A DNA stretch of 64,000 bases from JASHSH01 sp036490215. GTDB lineage: Bacteria; Pseudomonadota; Alphaproteobacteria; Rhodospirillales; Magnetospirillaceae. Where the stretch lies: assembly GCA_036490215.1 (NCBI GenBank), contig DASXEH010000042.1, positions 6,308 through 70,307 on the forward strand, written 5' to 3'. The notes beneath the pieces are model-generated. The model was not told the origin of the DNA. It ran no database searches and was given only the letters and a program-made list of their open reading frames with translations. Shown here in pieces: positions 16,030 to 24,014 of the stretch. How positions within the stretch are numbered: position 1 is the stretch's first letter; each line of letters begins with the position of its first letter. The translations under genes were made by a program, and so were the position numbers.

Positions 16030-17533
16030 GGCCTTGGGCCCCGGCCATCAGCAGACCGAGCTTGGCTTCATCGGCTTGATCGGCAGGCATATCTGCGACG
16101 ATCCGGCCCTCATACATGACTAGGATGCGGTCCGCGAGTGACATGATCTCGCTGAGCTCGGAAGAAATGAGCAAGACAGCGCGGCCGGCATCGCGTTGCG
16201 CCACCATCGCCTGGTGGATGAATTCGGTGGCGCCGACATCGAGGCCGCGTGTCGGCTGCTCAGCGATGATGACCGCCGCCTGATGAGACAGCTCGCGGGC
16301 AGCGACAACTTTTTGCAGATTGCCACCCGAGAGCGTGCCGACCGCCGTCATCTCGTTCGGAATCTTGATGGTGAAGCGTTCGATCAGCCCACGCGCGCGT
16401 ATACGCATGGCCTCGAGATCGAGAAACACGCCACGCGACAGCGGCGGATCGCGATGGAAACCGAGTGACAGATTATCCGTGGCCGTGGCGGCCAACGCCG
16501 TTCCGGTGATCGCGCGGTCCTCGGGAATATAAGCGATGCCGGCTTGGCGGCGATCGCGCAACGGCTTGCCGCCCACATCATGCCCGGCGATCTCGATCGA
16601 GCCCTGGCTATGATCGCGCAGGCCGACGATCGCCTCGACCAACTCGCTCTGCCCATTGCCGGCAACCCCCGCGACGCCGACGATCTCGCCCGCATGGACG
16701 CGCAGGCTGACACCATTAACCACCGGTTTCGGGCCCTCACCGACCGTCAAGTCTGTGACTTCGAGCAACGGCTTGTCGAGTTGCGGTTTGCCGCGGCGCG
16801 CGGTGAAGAAGACATTGCGGCCGGTCATGGCGCGCGTGATCTGCTCGGGATTGGTCTCGCGCGTCACGAGGCGCGAAGCGACGCGCCCATCGCGCAACAC
16901 TGTGATGCGGTCGGTGACTTCGATCACCTCGCGCAGCTTGTGCGTCACGAACAGAATCGTGCGCTTGTCTGAGGCCAGGTTGCGCATCACCGCGAAGAGC
17001 CCGCGACACTCCTGCGGCGTGAGCACCGCTGTGGGCTCGTCGAGCACCAGGATGCGCGCATCGCGATAAAGCGCCTTGAGAATCTCTATGCGCTGCCGCA
17101 CGCCCACCGGCAGCCGGCCGACCACCGCATCGGGATCGACCTGGAGGCCGAAGCGATCGGATAGCTCGCGCACTCGCGCGCGCGCCACCGGTTTGTCGAT
17201 GAACCCGCGACGCTGCGGCTCGGCGCGAAAGACGACATTCTCCCAGACCGTCAGCGTATTGAAGAGCTTGAACGACTGATGGACCATACCCAGCCCATGG
17301 GCGATGGCATCGATCGGCGAAGTGAATCGCACTTTTTCGCCGCGCATCAGAATCTCGCCCGCGTCCGGTTGATGCAGGCCGTAGAGGATGCTCATCAGCG
17401 TTGTCTTACCGGCGCCGTTCTCGCCCATTAACGCATGGATTTCGCCGGTGCGGACGGCGAGATCGATGCCGTCATTGGCCAGAACGCCGGGGAACCGTTT
17501 GACGATTCCCCGCATCTCGAGTTCGTCACTCAC
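16022..17533 (-). CDS. BMP-type ABC transporter ATP-binding protein (two ABC domains)
   Basis: Double ABC ATPase, 503 aa, GTG start at 17533. Domain 1 has Walker A GENGAGKTT (about residues 37-45) and Walker B ILVLDEPTAVL. Domain 2 has a degenerate Walker A region (GVAGNGQSE), the LSGGNLQK signature and Walker B VIIAEQPTRGLD, as is typical of RbsA/NupA-type proteins where only one site is fully competent. It energises the two permeases encoded just downstream. It is separated from the upstream binding-protein gene by a 58-base gap with a perfect hairpin. Confidence 0.92.
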   Translation of the reverse strand: MSDELEMRGIVKRFPGVLANDGIDLAVRTGEIHALMGENGAGKTTLMSILYGLHQPDAGEILMRGEKVRFTSPIDAIAHGLGMVHQSFKLFNTLTVWENVVFRAEPQRRGFIDKPVARARVRELSDRFGLQVDPDAVVGRLPVGVRQRIEILKALYRDARILVLDEPTAVLTPQECRGLFAVMRNLASDKRTILFVTHKLREVIEVTDRITVLRDGRVASRLVTRETNPEQITRAMTGRNVFFTARRGKPQLDKPLLEVTDLTVGEGPKPVVNGVSLRVHAGEIVGVAGVAGNGQSELVEAIVGLRDHSQGSIEIAGHDVGGKPLRDRRQAGIAYIPEDRAITGTALAATATDNLSLGFHRDPPLSRGVFLDLEAMRIRARGLIERFTIKIPNEMTAVGTLSGGNLQKVVAARELSHQAAVIIAEQPTRGLDVGATEFIHQAMVAQRDAGRAVLLISSELSEIMSLADRILVMYEGRIVADMPADQADEAKLGLLMAGAQGHG

Positions 17534-17554
17534 ACTGCGGCCCCGCGGCGCGAA

Positions 17555-17578
17555 CGAGGCGCCATATCCGGCGCCTCG
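17555..17578 (-). other. Intercistronic hairpin between binding-protein and ATPase genes
   Basis: Perfect inverted repeat with 9-base arms (CGAGGCGCC / GGCGCCTCG) and a 6-base loop, in the 58-base gap after the binding-protein stop. No T-run follows on the minus strand, so it is not a classic terminator. In comparable ABC operons such hairpins protect the upstream message end and help make the binding protein more abundant than the membrane parts; that role is inferred here. Confidence 0.6.
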
Positions 17579-17591
17579 CTCCGTCCGTCGA

Positions 17592-18617
17592 TCACTTCTT
17601 CGGATTTAACATCGGATCGGACAGTTTGATCTCGCCCGATTCGATCTTGTCGGCGATCACCTTGACCTTGGCGATCACATCGGGGTGTTTGGCGATCTCG
17701 CATTGCGACTTGGCCAGACCCGGGTCGAAGGCTGTCAAGCCGACGCCACCTTCCTTGAGGCCATAGGCGACGATCTGCGGCTGGCCACCTTTGACCATGC
17801 CTTCCACCGCGTTCTTGAGCGCTTTATCGACATGCTTGACCATGTTGTCGAGCACGGCGCCAGGCTGCGAGGGGCATTGGTTGGCGTCGACGCCGATCGC
17901 CAGGACGCCCCTGTCTTTGGCCGCCTTGAACACACCGCCATTGCCGCCCGCCGCCACGCCGAAGATCACATCCGCGCCGCCGGCGATCATCGCTTGGGCC
18001 TGCTGCTCGGCGCGCACCGGATCGGAGAATGCATTATCGCCACCGACGATCAAGGTCGGCAGGACGGTGATGTCAGGACGCGCCGCTTTCGCGCCATCGG
18101 CAAAAGCATCGGTCCAGCGATGCAGGAACGGAATGTCCAATGCCGCCACCGAACCGACCTTGCCGTTCTTCGACACCAGTGCCGCCTCGGCGCCGGCCAG
18201 ATAGGCGCCTTCCCATTCGCGGAAGACGCTTTCCCAAACATTCGGCGGCGGTTTGTCGATGAACTGGTCGACGATCAGGAACTTGGTGTTGGGATTCTTC
18301 TTCGCCGCTTCGGGGATGATGTCATTGAATTCGAAACCCAGCACCACGACGATGTCGGCGCCGTCATGGACGGCCGCCTCGACATCCTGCTTCCGCGTGG
18401 TCGGGTCCTTCGCTTCATAGGTGCGCGCTTTGGCCCCCAGCGCCTTGGCCACCTCGTTGGTGCCGGTCTTGCCCATTTTCAGAAACTCGTTCACGCCGAG
18501 CGGATTGGGCGAGACATAGATGATCATCTTCGGATTGTCGGCCCGGGCGAGACCCGCGGTCAGCACCGTCGCAGCGGCCAGCGCCGCACTGAATTTCAAG
18601 AAGCCAGCTCGTGTCAT
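17592..18617 (-). CDS. BMP family ABC transporter substrate-binding protein
   Basis: Periplasmic or lipid-free binding protein of the BMP/PnrA family, 341 aa. The start at 18617 follows a strong RBS (GGAGGGGAG), whereas the upstream ATG at 18632 would overlap it. A Sec signal (FLKFSAALAAATVLTAGLARA) precedes the mature domain. Family features include DPTTRKQDVEAAVHDGADIVVVLGFEF, KVGSVAALDIPFLHRWTDAFADGAK and ADVIFGVAAGGNGGVFKAAKDRGVLAIGVDANQ. The family binds purine nucleosides in characterised members. It is the first gene of the operon and faces the divergent SulP gene 230 bases away. Confidence 0.9.
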   Translation of the reverse strand: MTRAGFLKFSAALAAATVLTAGLARADNPKMIIYVSPNPLGVNEFLKMGKTGTNEVAKALGAKARTYEAKDPTTRKQDVEAAVHDGADIVVVLGFEFNDIIPEAAKKNPNTKFLIVDQFIDKPPPNVWESVFREWEGAYLAGAEAALVSKNGKVGSVAALDIPFLHRWTDAFADGAKAARPDITVLPTLIVGGDNAFSDPVRAEQQAQAMIAGGADVIFGVAAGGNGGVFKAAKDRGVLAIGVDANQCPSQPGAVLDNMVKHVDKALKNAVEGMVKGGQPQIVAYGLKEGGVGLTAFDPGLAKSQCEIAKHPDVIAKVKVIADKIESGEIKLSDPMLNPKK

Positions 18618-18847
18618 GGAACTCCCCTCCATTACATGTGCCGATGGCCCGGTCTTCCACCTGACCGAACCGCCTGCCTACCGCGTGGCAATCACGCGAA
18701 AAAGAGCCTGCCGATGCTAGAGAACGCCCCCTATCGCGTCAACGAAACTAGCGATGTGAAAATGCGAAATAGGCGCCCGATTCGGAGCAACTGGCCGTTG
18801 CGAAGACAATCAGAGTCCGATTTGATTGGGGGCGAGGGAAAAGAAGA

Positions 18848-21007
18848 ATGTCCGCTATCGTTCGTAATGTCGGCGCCGGGCTGGTGGCGTCTCTTTTGGC
18901 GCTTGCCTATTGCTTGTCTTACGGCGCATTGATTTTCGCTGGCCCGTTGCAGCCGTTTCTGGGACAAGGCGTCTCGACGGCGCTGATCACGGGCGCCGTC
19001 ATCGCCATTGTATTGGCGCTGACCAGCGGCTTCCGCGTGGCCGTGGCCGGCCCCGACAGCAACACCACTGTTCTTCTGGCAGCGATGATCGCGACACTGG
19101 CGCCGAAAGTCGCGAGCAAGGCGCCGGCCGATGCCTTGATAACGATCATGGGCGCGTTGAGCCTGGCAACCGCGGTTACCGGCGTCATCGTCTTTGTCGT
19201 CGGATGGCGGCGTATCGGCAAATTCGTGCGCTTCATCCCCTATCCGGTGATTGCCGGCTTCTTGGCGGCAACCGGCTGGCTGATGGTTTCGGGCGCCACC
19301 CGCATGTCGACCGGCGTCTCGCTCAGCCTTTTCAAACTGATGGAGTTCAAACAGGCGCTGCCGGCAACCTTGGCGATGGTAACCTTGGGTTGGGCCTTGC
19401 TGCTGGGTTTCGCCACGGGCCGCTACAAAAACGCCTTCGTCCTGCCGGCTCTGTTGATCGGCTGCATCATCCTTGCCGATCTGGCGATGCCGCTGTTGGG
19501 TGTGTCGCTTTCGGAAGCGCGCACGGACGGCATTATGTTCGCTGCCCCAGGCGGCGGGCGGCCGATCATCCCGATCCTTACGGATGCCTATCTGCACATC
19601 GACTGGTCGATCCCGGCATCGGCCCTGGGCGATATGGGGTCGGTGGCCGTCATGGCGATCCTCGCCATACTGCTCAACGCAACCAGCGTCGAGCTGGCGA
19701 CACGAACCGAGGTCGATCTCGATCGCGAGCTGCGCATGGCGGGGCTGGCCAATATCGTGTCGGCACTGCTCGGCGGCTTCGCGGGCAATATTTCGGTCGG
19801 CCGGACCATGCTGGCGCGAACCGCCGGCGGCACGGGTCGATTGTCCGGTGTCGTGGTCGGCCTGGTGGCATTGGCCGTGCTCACCGGCGCCAGCGGCGCG
19901 ATCGAATTGATTCCGCGCTTCGTTCTCGGCGGCCTGCTGCTGATGCTGGGTCTTCGTCTGCTGCGCGACTGGGTGATCGCCAGCCACAAACGTCTCTCGG
20001 TGCCGGAATGGCTGGTCGTGGTTGCGATCGTTCTGATCACGGCGTGGTTCGGCTTCCTGCCGGGACTGCTGGTCGGCGTGCTGGCGGCCTGCGTCATCTT
20101 CTGCATGGATGTCAGCCGGATCGAAGTCATCCGCCATCAATTCGGCCTGAACGAACGCTCGTCATCGGTGGTGCGCTCGGCCGACAACATGTCGGTGCTG
20201 CGCCGCCATGGATCGGCCGTGCAAATTCTCGAGCTCGAAGGTTACGTCTTCTTCGGCTCGGCCTACGGCCTGCAGGAACTGGTACGTGCGCTGGTTGCCG
20301 AGAAGAAGCCCAAGACCGTCGTCTTCGATTTCGCCGCCGTCAGCGGTATCGACTCTTCGGCGGGTGCGAGTTTCGCGAAAATCCGCGGCATGCTGGCCGA
20401 CAGCAAGATTCACCAGACGATGTCCGGCCTGTCGCCCGAAATGATTCAGGGGCTCAAGGGCGCCGGCGGCATGGACGATTCGATCGGATTGTGCGCCAGC
20501 CTGGATGTCGCGCTCGAAGAGGGCGAGAGCCAGGTTCTCGCCGAGCACAACGCCTCGGGCTTCAGCAACCAGCCGCTGAGCAGCTGGCTGGGCGACGCCC
20601 TGGGCGGTGCGGAATTCGCGTCGGTGCTGGTCTCCTATCTGACACCCGCGCAGATACTGGACGGCAATCGCCTGTGCCGACAAGGCGACCCAACCGACAC
20701 GCTGCTCTTCATCGAGCAAGGCCGCGTCAGCGTCATGATCGAGAAGGTGGGCCAGGCGCCATTGCGTGTCCGTGTGTTCGGCACGCATACGATCGTCGGT
20801 GAGATGGGCTTTTTCCTCGACGCGCCGCGCACGGCAACATTGCTTGCCGAGGACGGCGCCGTGGTTTGGGCACTATCGCGTGCCGCTTTCACCACTATGA
20901 AAAAGGAGCGGCCCGATCTGGTGACGGCGCTGTTCACCTATGTCGTCCGCCTCCAATCGGAGCGGCTCGATTTCGCCACGCGCCAGATCGCTGTTCTGCA
21001 ACGTTAA
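18848..21007 (+). CDS. SulP-family anion transporter with STAS and cyclic-nucleotide-binding domains
   Basis: Inner-membrane anion transporter of the SLC26/SulP family, 719 aa, with a tripartite build. Residues about 1-425 are the membrane domain, including the VAVAGPDSNTTVLLAAM anion-site region. About 430-550 is a STAS domain (VQILELEGYVFFGSA, VVFDFAAVSGIDSSAG). About 575-715 is a cyclic-nucleotide-binding domain. The phosphate-binding cassette keeps the Glu and Arg that contact cNMP (VGEMGFFLDAPRTATLLA), so ligand binding is plausible. This suggests transport gated by a cyclic nucleotide. The transported ion (sulfate, bicarbonate or other) is not determined. It starts after GAGGGAAAAGAAG. 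Confidence 0.9.
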   Translation: MSAIVRNVGAGLVASLLALAYCLSYGALIFAGPLQPFLGQGVSTALITGAVIAIVLALTSGFRVAVAGPDSNTTVLLAAMIATLAPKVASKAPADALITIMGALSLATAVTGVIVFVVGWRRIGKFVRFIPYPVIAGFLAATGWLMVSGATRMSTGVSLSLFKLMEFKQALPATLAMVTLGWALLLGFATGRYKNAFVLPALLIGCIILADLAMPLLGVSLSEARTDGIMFAAPGGGRPIIPILTDAYLHIDWSIPASALGDMGSVAVMAILAILLNATSVELATRTEVDLDRELRMAGLANIVSALLGGFAGNISVGRTMLARTAGGTGRLSGVVVGLVALAVLTGASGAIELIPRFVLGGLLLMLGLRLLRDWVIASHKRLSVPEWLVVVAIVLITAWFGFLPGLLVGVLAACVIFCMDVSRIEVIRHQFGLNERSSSVVRSADNMSVLRRHGSAVQILELEGYVFFGSAYGLQELVRALVAEKKPKTVVFDFAAVSGIDSSAGASFAKIRGMLADSKIHQTMSGLSPEMIQGLKGAGGMDDSIGLCASLDVALEEGESQVLAEHNASGFSNQPLSSWLGDALGGAEFASVLVSYLTPAQILDGNRLCRQGDPTDTLLFIEQGRVSVMIEKVGQAPLRVRVFGTHTIVGEMGFFLDAPRTATLLAEDGAVVWALSRAAFTTMKKERPDLVTALFTYVVRLQSERLDFATRQIAVLQR

Positions 21008-21058
21008 TCCCGGCTGGCCATAATCGCCGTCCGCCCCTATATAAAGGGCGGCTGAATC

Positions 21059-22345
21059 ATGGTTTCTCCTTTCCCCTCTTCCGTTTTGATCGTGGGCGCC
21101 GGCGCCGCTGGGCTGATGGCGGCGCGCGGACTGGTGCGCGCAGGCCGCCAGGTGACGATCATCGAAGCCCGCGACCGGATCGGCGGCCGCATCTGGCCGC
21201 TGCCCAAAGCCGAGTTCGGTTACGAAGCCGAAGGCGGCGCCGAATTTGTCCACGGCGAAGCGCCGGTGACCCACGCCCTGCTGGACGAAGCTGGGTTCTC
21301 ACTCGCCCCACTCACCGGCGTGCGATGGGATGCGCGTGGCGACGATACGTCACCCGACACTTCACTCGGACCCGACGACACCGGTTTCCACGAAACGCTG
21401 ATGACGCTGAAGACCGATATGCCGGTCGTGGAATTTCTCGACACGCATTTCGGTGGCGGCCGCTACGCGTCGATGCGCAAATCGATTCTCCGTATGGTCG
21501 AAGGCTATGACGCCGCCGATCCGAAGAAGGTGAGCACCTTCGCGTTGCGCGACGAGTGGATGAGCGAAGGTATCGAACAGCAGGGGCGCGTGGCGGAAGG
21601 CTATGGCGCGCTGCTCGATTTTCTCGCGGCCGATTGCCGCAAGCACGGCGTGGCCATCCGATTGGAAACGATGGTGACGGCCATAGAGGGCAAGCCGGGA
21701 CGTGTGACCGTACGGTGCAGCGACGGTGCGGCGCTTGAAGCCGACGCCGCGATCGTCACCGTGCCGCTCCCGCTTCTGCCGACGATCGCCTTGCCCGCTG
21801 TTGCGCGGGAGCGCCTTGCCGCCATCTCGGATATTGGTTTCGGCAATGTCGTCAAAATTCTGCTGCGCTTCAAAACAGCCTTTTGGACGACCCACAACGG
21901 TAACGACCTTTCCGATCTGTCTTTCGTCTTCGGCGACGCCAAGGTGCAAACCTGGTGGACGCAGCATCCCGATCACCATCCGGTTTTGACCGGGTGGTTT
22001 GCCGGTCCCAAGGCCGACACGGTGGCGACGCTGAGCGGAGAGCAGCTTGTCGATATGGGCGTGACATCGCTAGCGACTCTCTTCAAACGGCCGGTCGATG
22101 CGTTGCGGGGTGAACTGGTTGCTGCGCGCGCCATCAATTGGGGCAACGACCCGTTCGCACGCGGCGCTTATTCTTACGCGACACCAAAGACGCGCGCCGC
22201 GCAGGCCGTTTTGGAAACATCCGATGGCAGCGGCGTATACTTTAGTGGCGAAGCGTTTTATGCGGGCCGCGACATGGGAACCGTCGAAGCGGCTCTGGCT
22301 CATGGCCGCGATACCGCGCGAAGGATCGCCGCCGACAATCCATGA
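21059..22345 (+). CDS. Flavin monoamine oxidase-like FAD-dependent amine oxidase
   Basis: FAD enzyme of the monoamine-oxidase/polyamine-oxidase superfamily, 428 aa. The dinucleotide-binding motif VLIVGAGAAGLMAARGL is at residues about 8-24, followed by the EARDRIGGRIW flavin motif, and the C-terminal FAD contact GVYFSGEAFYAGRDMGTVEAALAHGRD closes the fold. It likely oxidises an amine to an aldehyde with release of peroxide; the substrate is unknown. It starts 51 bases after the SulP gene, with a short inverted repeat (CCGCCC/GGGCGG, 21031-21051) just before the start, so it may be co-transcribed or separately controlled. Confidence 0.85.
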   Translation: MVSPFPSSVLIVGAGAAGLMAARGLVRAGRQVTIIEARDRIGGRIWPLPKAEFGYEAEGGAEFVHGEAPVTHALLDEAGFSLAPLTGVRWDARGDDTSPDTSLGPDDTGFHETLMTLKTDMPVVEFLDTHFGGGRYASMRKSILRMVEGYDAADPKKVSTFALRDEWMSEGIEQQGRVAEGYGALLDFLAADCRKHGVAIRLETMVTAIEGKPGRVTVRCSDGAALEADAAIVTVPLPLLPTIALPAVARERLAAISDIGFGNVVKILLRFKTAFWTTHNGNDLSDLSFVFGDAKVQTWWTQHPDHHPVLTGWFAGPKADTVATLSGEQLVDMGVTSLATLFKRPVDALRGELVAARAINWGNDPFARGAYSYATPKTRAAQAVLETSDGSGVYFSGEAFYAGRDMGTVEAALAHGRDTARRIAADNP

Positions 22346-22348
22346 CGA

Positions 22349-22376
22349 GGATCGCGGTTTTGGACCGAAACGATCC
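22349..22376 (+). terminator. Possible stem-loop terminator after the amine oxidase gene
   Basis: A nested inverted repeat 3 bases after the stop: outer arms GGATCG/CGATCC and inner arms CGGT/ACCG. It is not followed by a clear T-run (TAATTCGG), so rho-independent activity is doubtful. Confidence 0.3.
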
Positions 22377-22500
22377 TAATTCGGCGAAAGCCTTGCCACG
22401 GGCGCAGATCAGATAGTCCTTCGGCAATACGCCCCAGCCACAACGATGTGCTAGAACGGTCGGATCGACAGAAGAGAAAACTCGACCCGGGTGAGACGTT

Positions 22501-23709
22501 ATGAAGGACTGGAAGAATCATTTCGCGCCGCGTGCCAACCGCATGCAGGCCTCGGAAATTCGCGAACTTCTGAAGCTTCTCGATCAGCCCGACATCATCT
22601 CCTTCGCCGGCGGCATTCCCGATCCGAAACTGTTCCCGCGCGAAAAACTCGCCGCCGCGTTCGAGCGCGTTTTGTCCGATCCGAATCGGGCCGGAGCGGC
22701 CCTACAATATTCCGTCAGCGAAGGCTATCTGCCGCTGCGCGAATGGCTGGCGGGCTATATGGGCCGGCTCGGCGTGGCCTGCACCGCCGACAACATCGTC
22801 ATCACCAACGGTTCGCAACAGGCGCTCGATTTTCTCGGCAAGCTCTGCATCGGTCCGGGCGACCGGGTGCTGGTGGCTTGGCCGACCTATCTCGGCGCGC
22901 TGCAGTCCTTCAACTGCTACGAACCCGTCTACGACACGCTGCCCGGACCGGAGAGCAACCGCACCGTCGAGTCGTATCGCAATGGACCCGGTCCGGCGCC
23001 GAAGCTTGGCTATGTCATGCCCGAATTCCAGAACCCGACGGGCACGTCGCTCGATCTCGCCGAACGCAAAGCATTGCTCGATGCCGCCGATGAACTCGAT
23101 CTGCTGCTGATCGAAGACTCGGCCTATGAGAAGCTGCGCTATGACGGCAAGCGCGAACCTTCGCTGCTGCAGCTTTCGATCGAACGCACCGGCCATATTG
23201 ACGATGCCCGCGTGGTCTATTGCGGCACCTTCTCGAAAACCATCGTGCCCTCGCTGCGCGTCGGCTGGGTGGTGGCGCCCAAGGCGATCATCCAAAAGAT
23301 CGTACTGATCAAACAGGCCAGCGATCTGCACAGCCCGACGCTGAATCAGATGGTCATGCACGACGTGGCGGCTGAGATTATCGAGACTCATGGGCTCCAA
23401 ATCCGCGATGCCTACAAGGCGCGACGTGACGCGATGCTGCAAGCGCTCGAGCGCGAGATGCCGCCGGGCGTGACCTGGACCAAGCCCGAAGGCGGCATGT
23501 TCATCTGGGTGACACTGCCCAGCGATCTCGATGGTGCGAAGCTGCTCGAACGGGCGATCACGGAGGCCCGCGTAGCTTTCGTGCCGGGCGAAGCCTTCTA
23601 TGCCGACCGGTCGCAGCGCAACCATATCCGCTTGAGCTTCTCTGCCACCAATCCAGCCGCCATCGACGACGGCATTGCCCGGTTGGGAAAATTGCTCAAA
23701 AAGGCCTGA
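22501..23709 (+). CDS. PLP-dependent aminotransferase, 2-aminoadipate/aromatic type (fold type I)
   Basis: Aminotransferase of class I/II, 402 aa, without the MocR DNA-binding domain. The N-terminal IISFAGGIPDPKLFP block and LQYSVSEGYLPLREWLA are characteristic of the LysN/2-aminoadipate aminotransferase group. NPTGTSLDLAERKALLD contacts PLP, and the Schiff-base lysine lies in YCGTFSKTIVPSLRVGWVVAP (about residues 240-260). It probably transfers the amino group of a dicarboxylic or bulky amino acid. A good RBS-like stretch precedes the ATG. It sits downstream of the amine oxidase with a 155-base gap, so a linked amine-catabolism role is possible but not shown. Confidence 0.88.
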   Translation: MKDWKNHFAPRANRMQASEIRELLKLLDQPDIISFAGGIPDPKLFPREKLAAAFERVLSDPNRAGAALQYSVSEGYLPLREWLAGYMGRLGVACTADNIVITNGSQQALDFLGKLCIGPGDRVLVAWPTYLGALQSFNCYEPVYDTLPGPESNRTVESYRNGPGPAPKLGYVMPEFQNPTGTSLDLAERKALLDAADELDLLLIEDSAYEKLRYDGKREPSLLQLSIERTGHIDDARVVYCGTFSKTIVPSLRVGWVVAPKAIIQKIVLIKQASDLHSPTLNQMVMHDVAAEIIETHGLQIRDAYKARRDAMLQALEREMPPGVTWTKPEGGMFIWVTLPSDLDGAKLLERAITEARVAFVPGEAFYADRSQRNHIRLSFSATNPAAIDDGIARLGKLLKKA

Positions 23710-23733
23710 AGCGGAACCCAAATCCCTCCTGAT

Positions 23734-23770
23734 GAGCCGAGGCCCTTAAGCTTGACTTAAGCTTCGGCTC
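23734..23770 (+). terminator. Strong hairpin after the aminotransferase gene, containing a CtrA-type TTAA-N7-TTAA motif
   Basis: Arms of about 15 bases (GAGCCGAGGCCCTTAAG / CTTAAGCTTCGGCTC) enclose a CTTGA loop, with a few mismatches. It lies 25 bases after the aminotransferase stop. No T-run follows, so it may act as a factor-dependent terminator or message end. Bases 23746-23760 read TTAA-GCTTGAC-TTAA, a perfect fit to the alphaproteobacterial CtrA consensus. This may be a coincidence of CTTAAG occurring in both arms. Confidence 0.5.
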
Positions 23771-23924
23771 AGGTTCCCTTAATGCGAATAAGGTCTCATG
23801 GGGACTAGAAGAATAAACAAGTCCGTCGGGGAGGATGATTCCGCCAGTTATTTCTGGGGTATGCATGATGGACACAAAGATGTCCGCATATCCCGATAGC
23901 TGTAGCGGAATATTAAGGCCAATT

Positions 23925-23944
23925 ACCGGTCAGGTTTGACCGGT
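23925..23944. promoter_or_regulatory. Operator-like perfect inverted repeat upstream of the binding-protein gene
   Basis: ACCGGTCA-GGTT-TGACCGGT, two perfect 8-base arms with a 4-base spacer, 70 bases before the binding-protein start. A TTGACC -35-like hexamer overlaps the right arm. The size and symmetry suit a dimeric repressor or activator, but the regulator is not identified. Confidence 0.5.
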
Positions 23945-24014
23945 CGATTTGCCATACATCAACGCCCTCCCGCCGGATCAGTGAGCCGAATCATTGACTT
24001 AGGGAGTCGAAGCG

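Larger units (their letters stand above)
23710..24014 (+). other. 305-base intergenic region upstream of the branched-chain ABC operon
   Basis: No gene is seen here. It holds a strong hairpin just after the aminotransferase gene (23734-23770) that also matches TTAA-N7-TTAA, a short GGACA/TGTCC repeat near 23870-23890, a perfect 8-base inverted repeat at 23925-23944, and an AGGGAG ribosome-binding site just before the next start. It is probably both terminator and promoter region. Confidence 0.6.
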
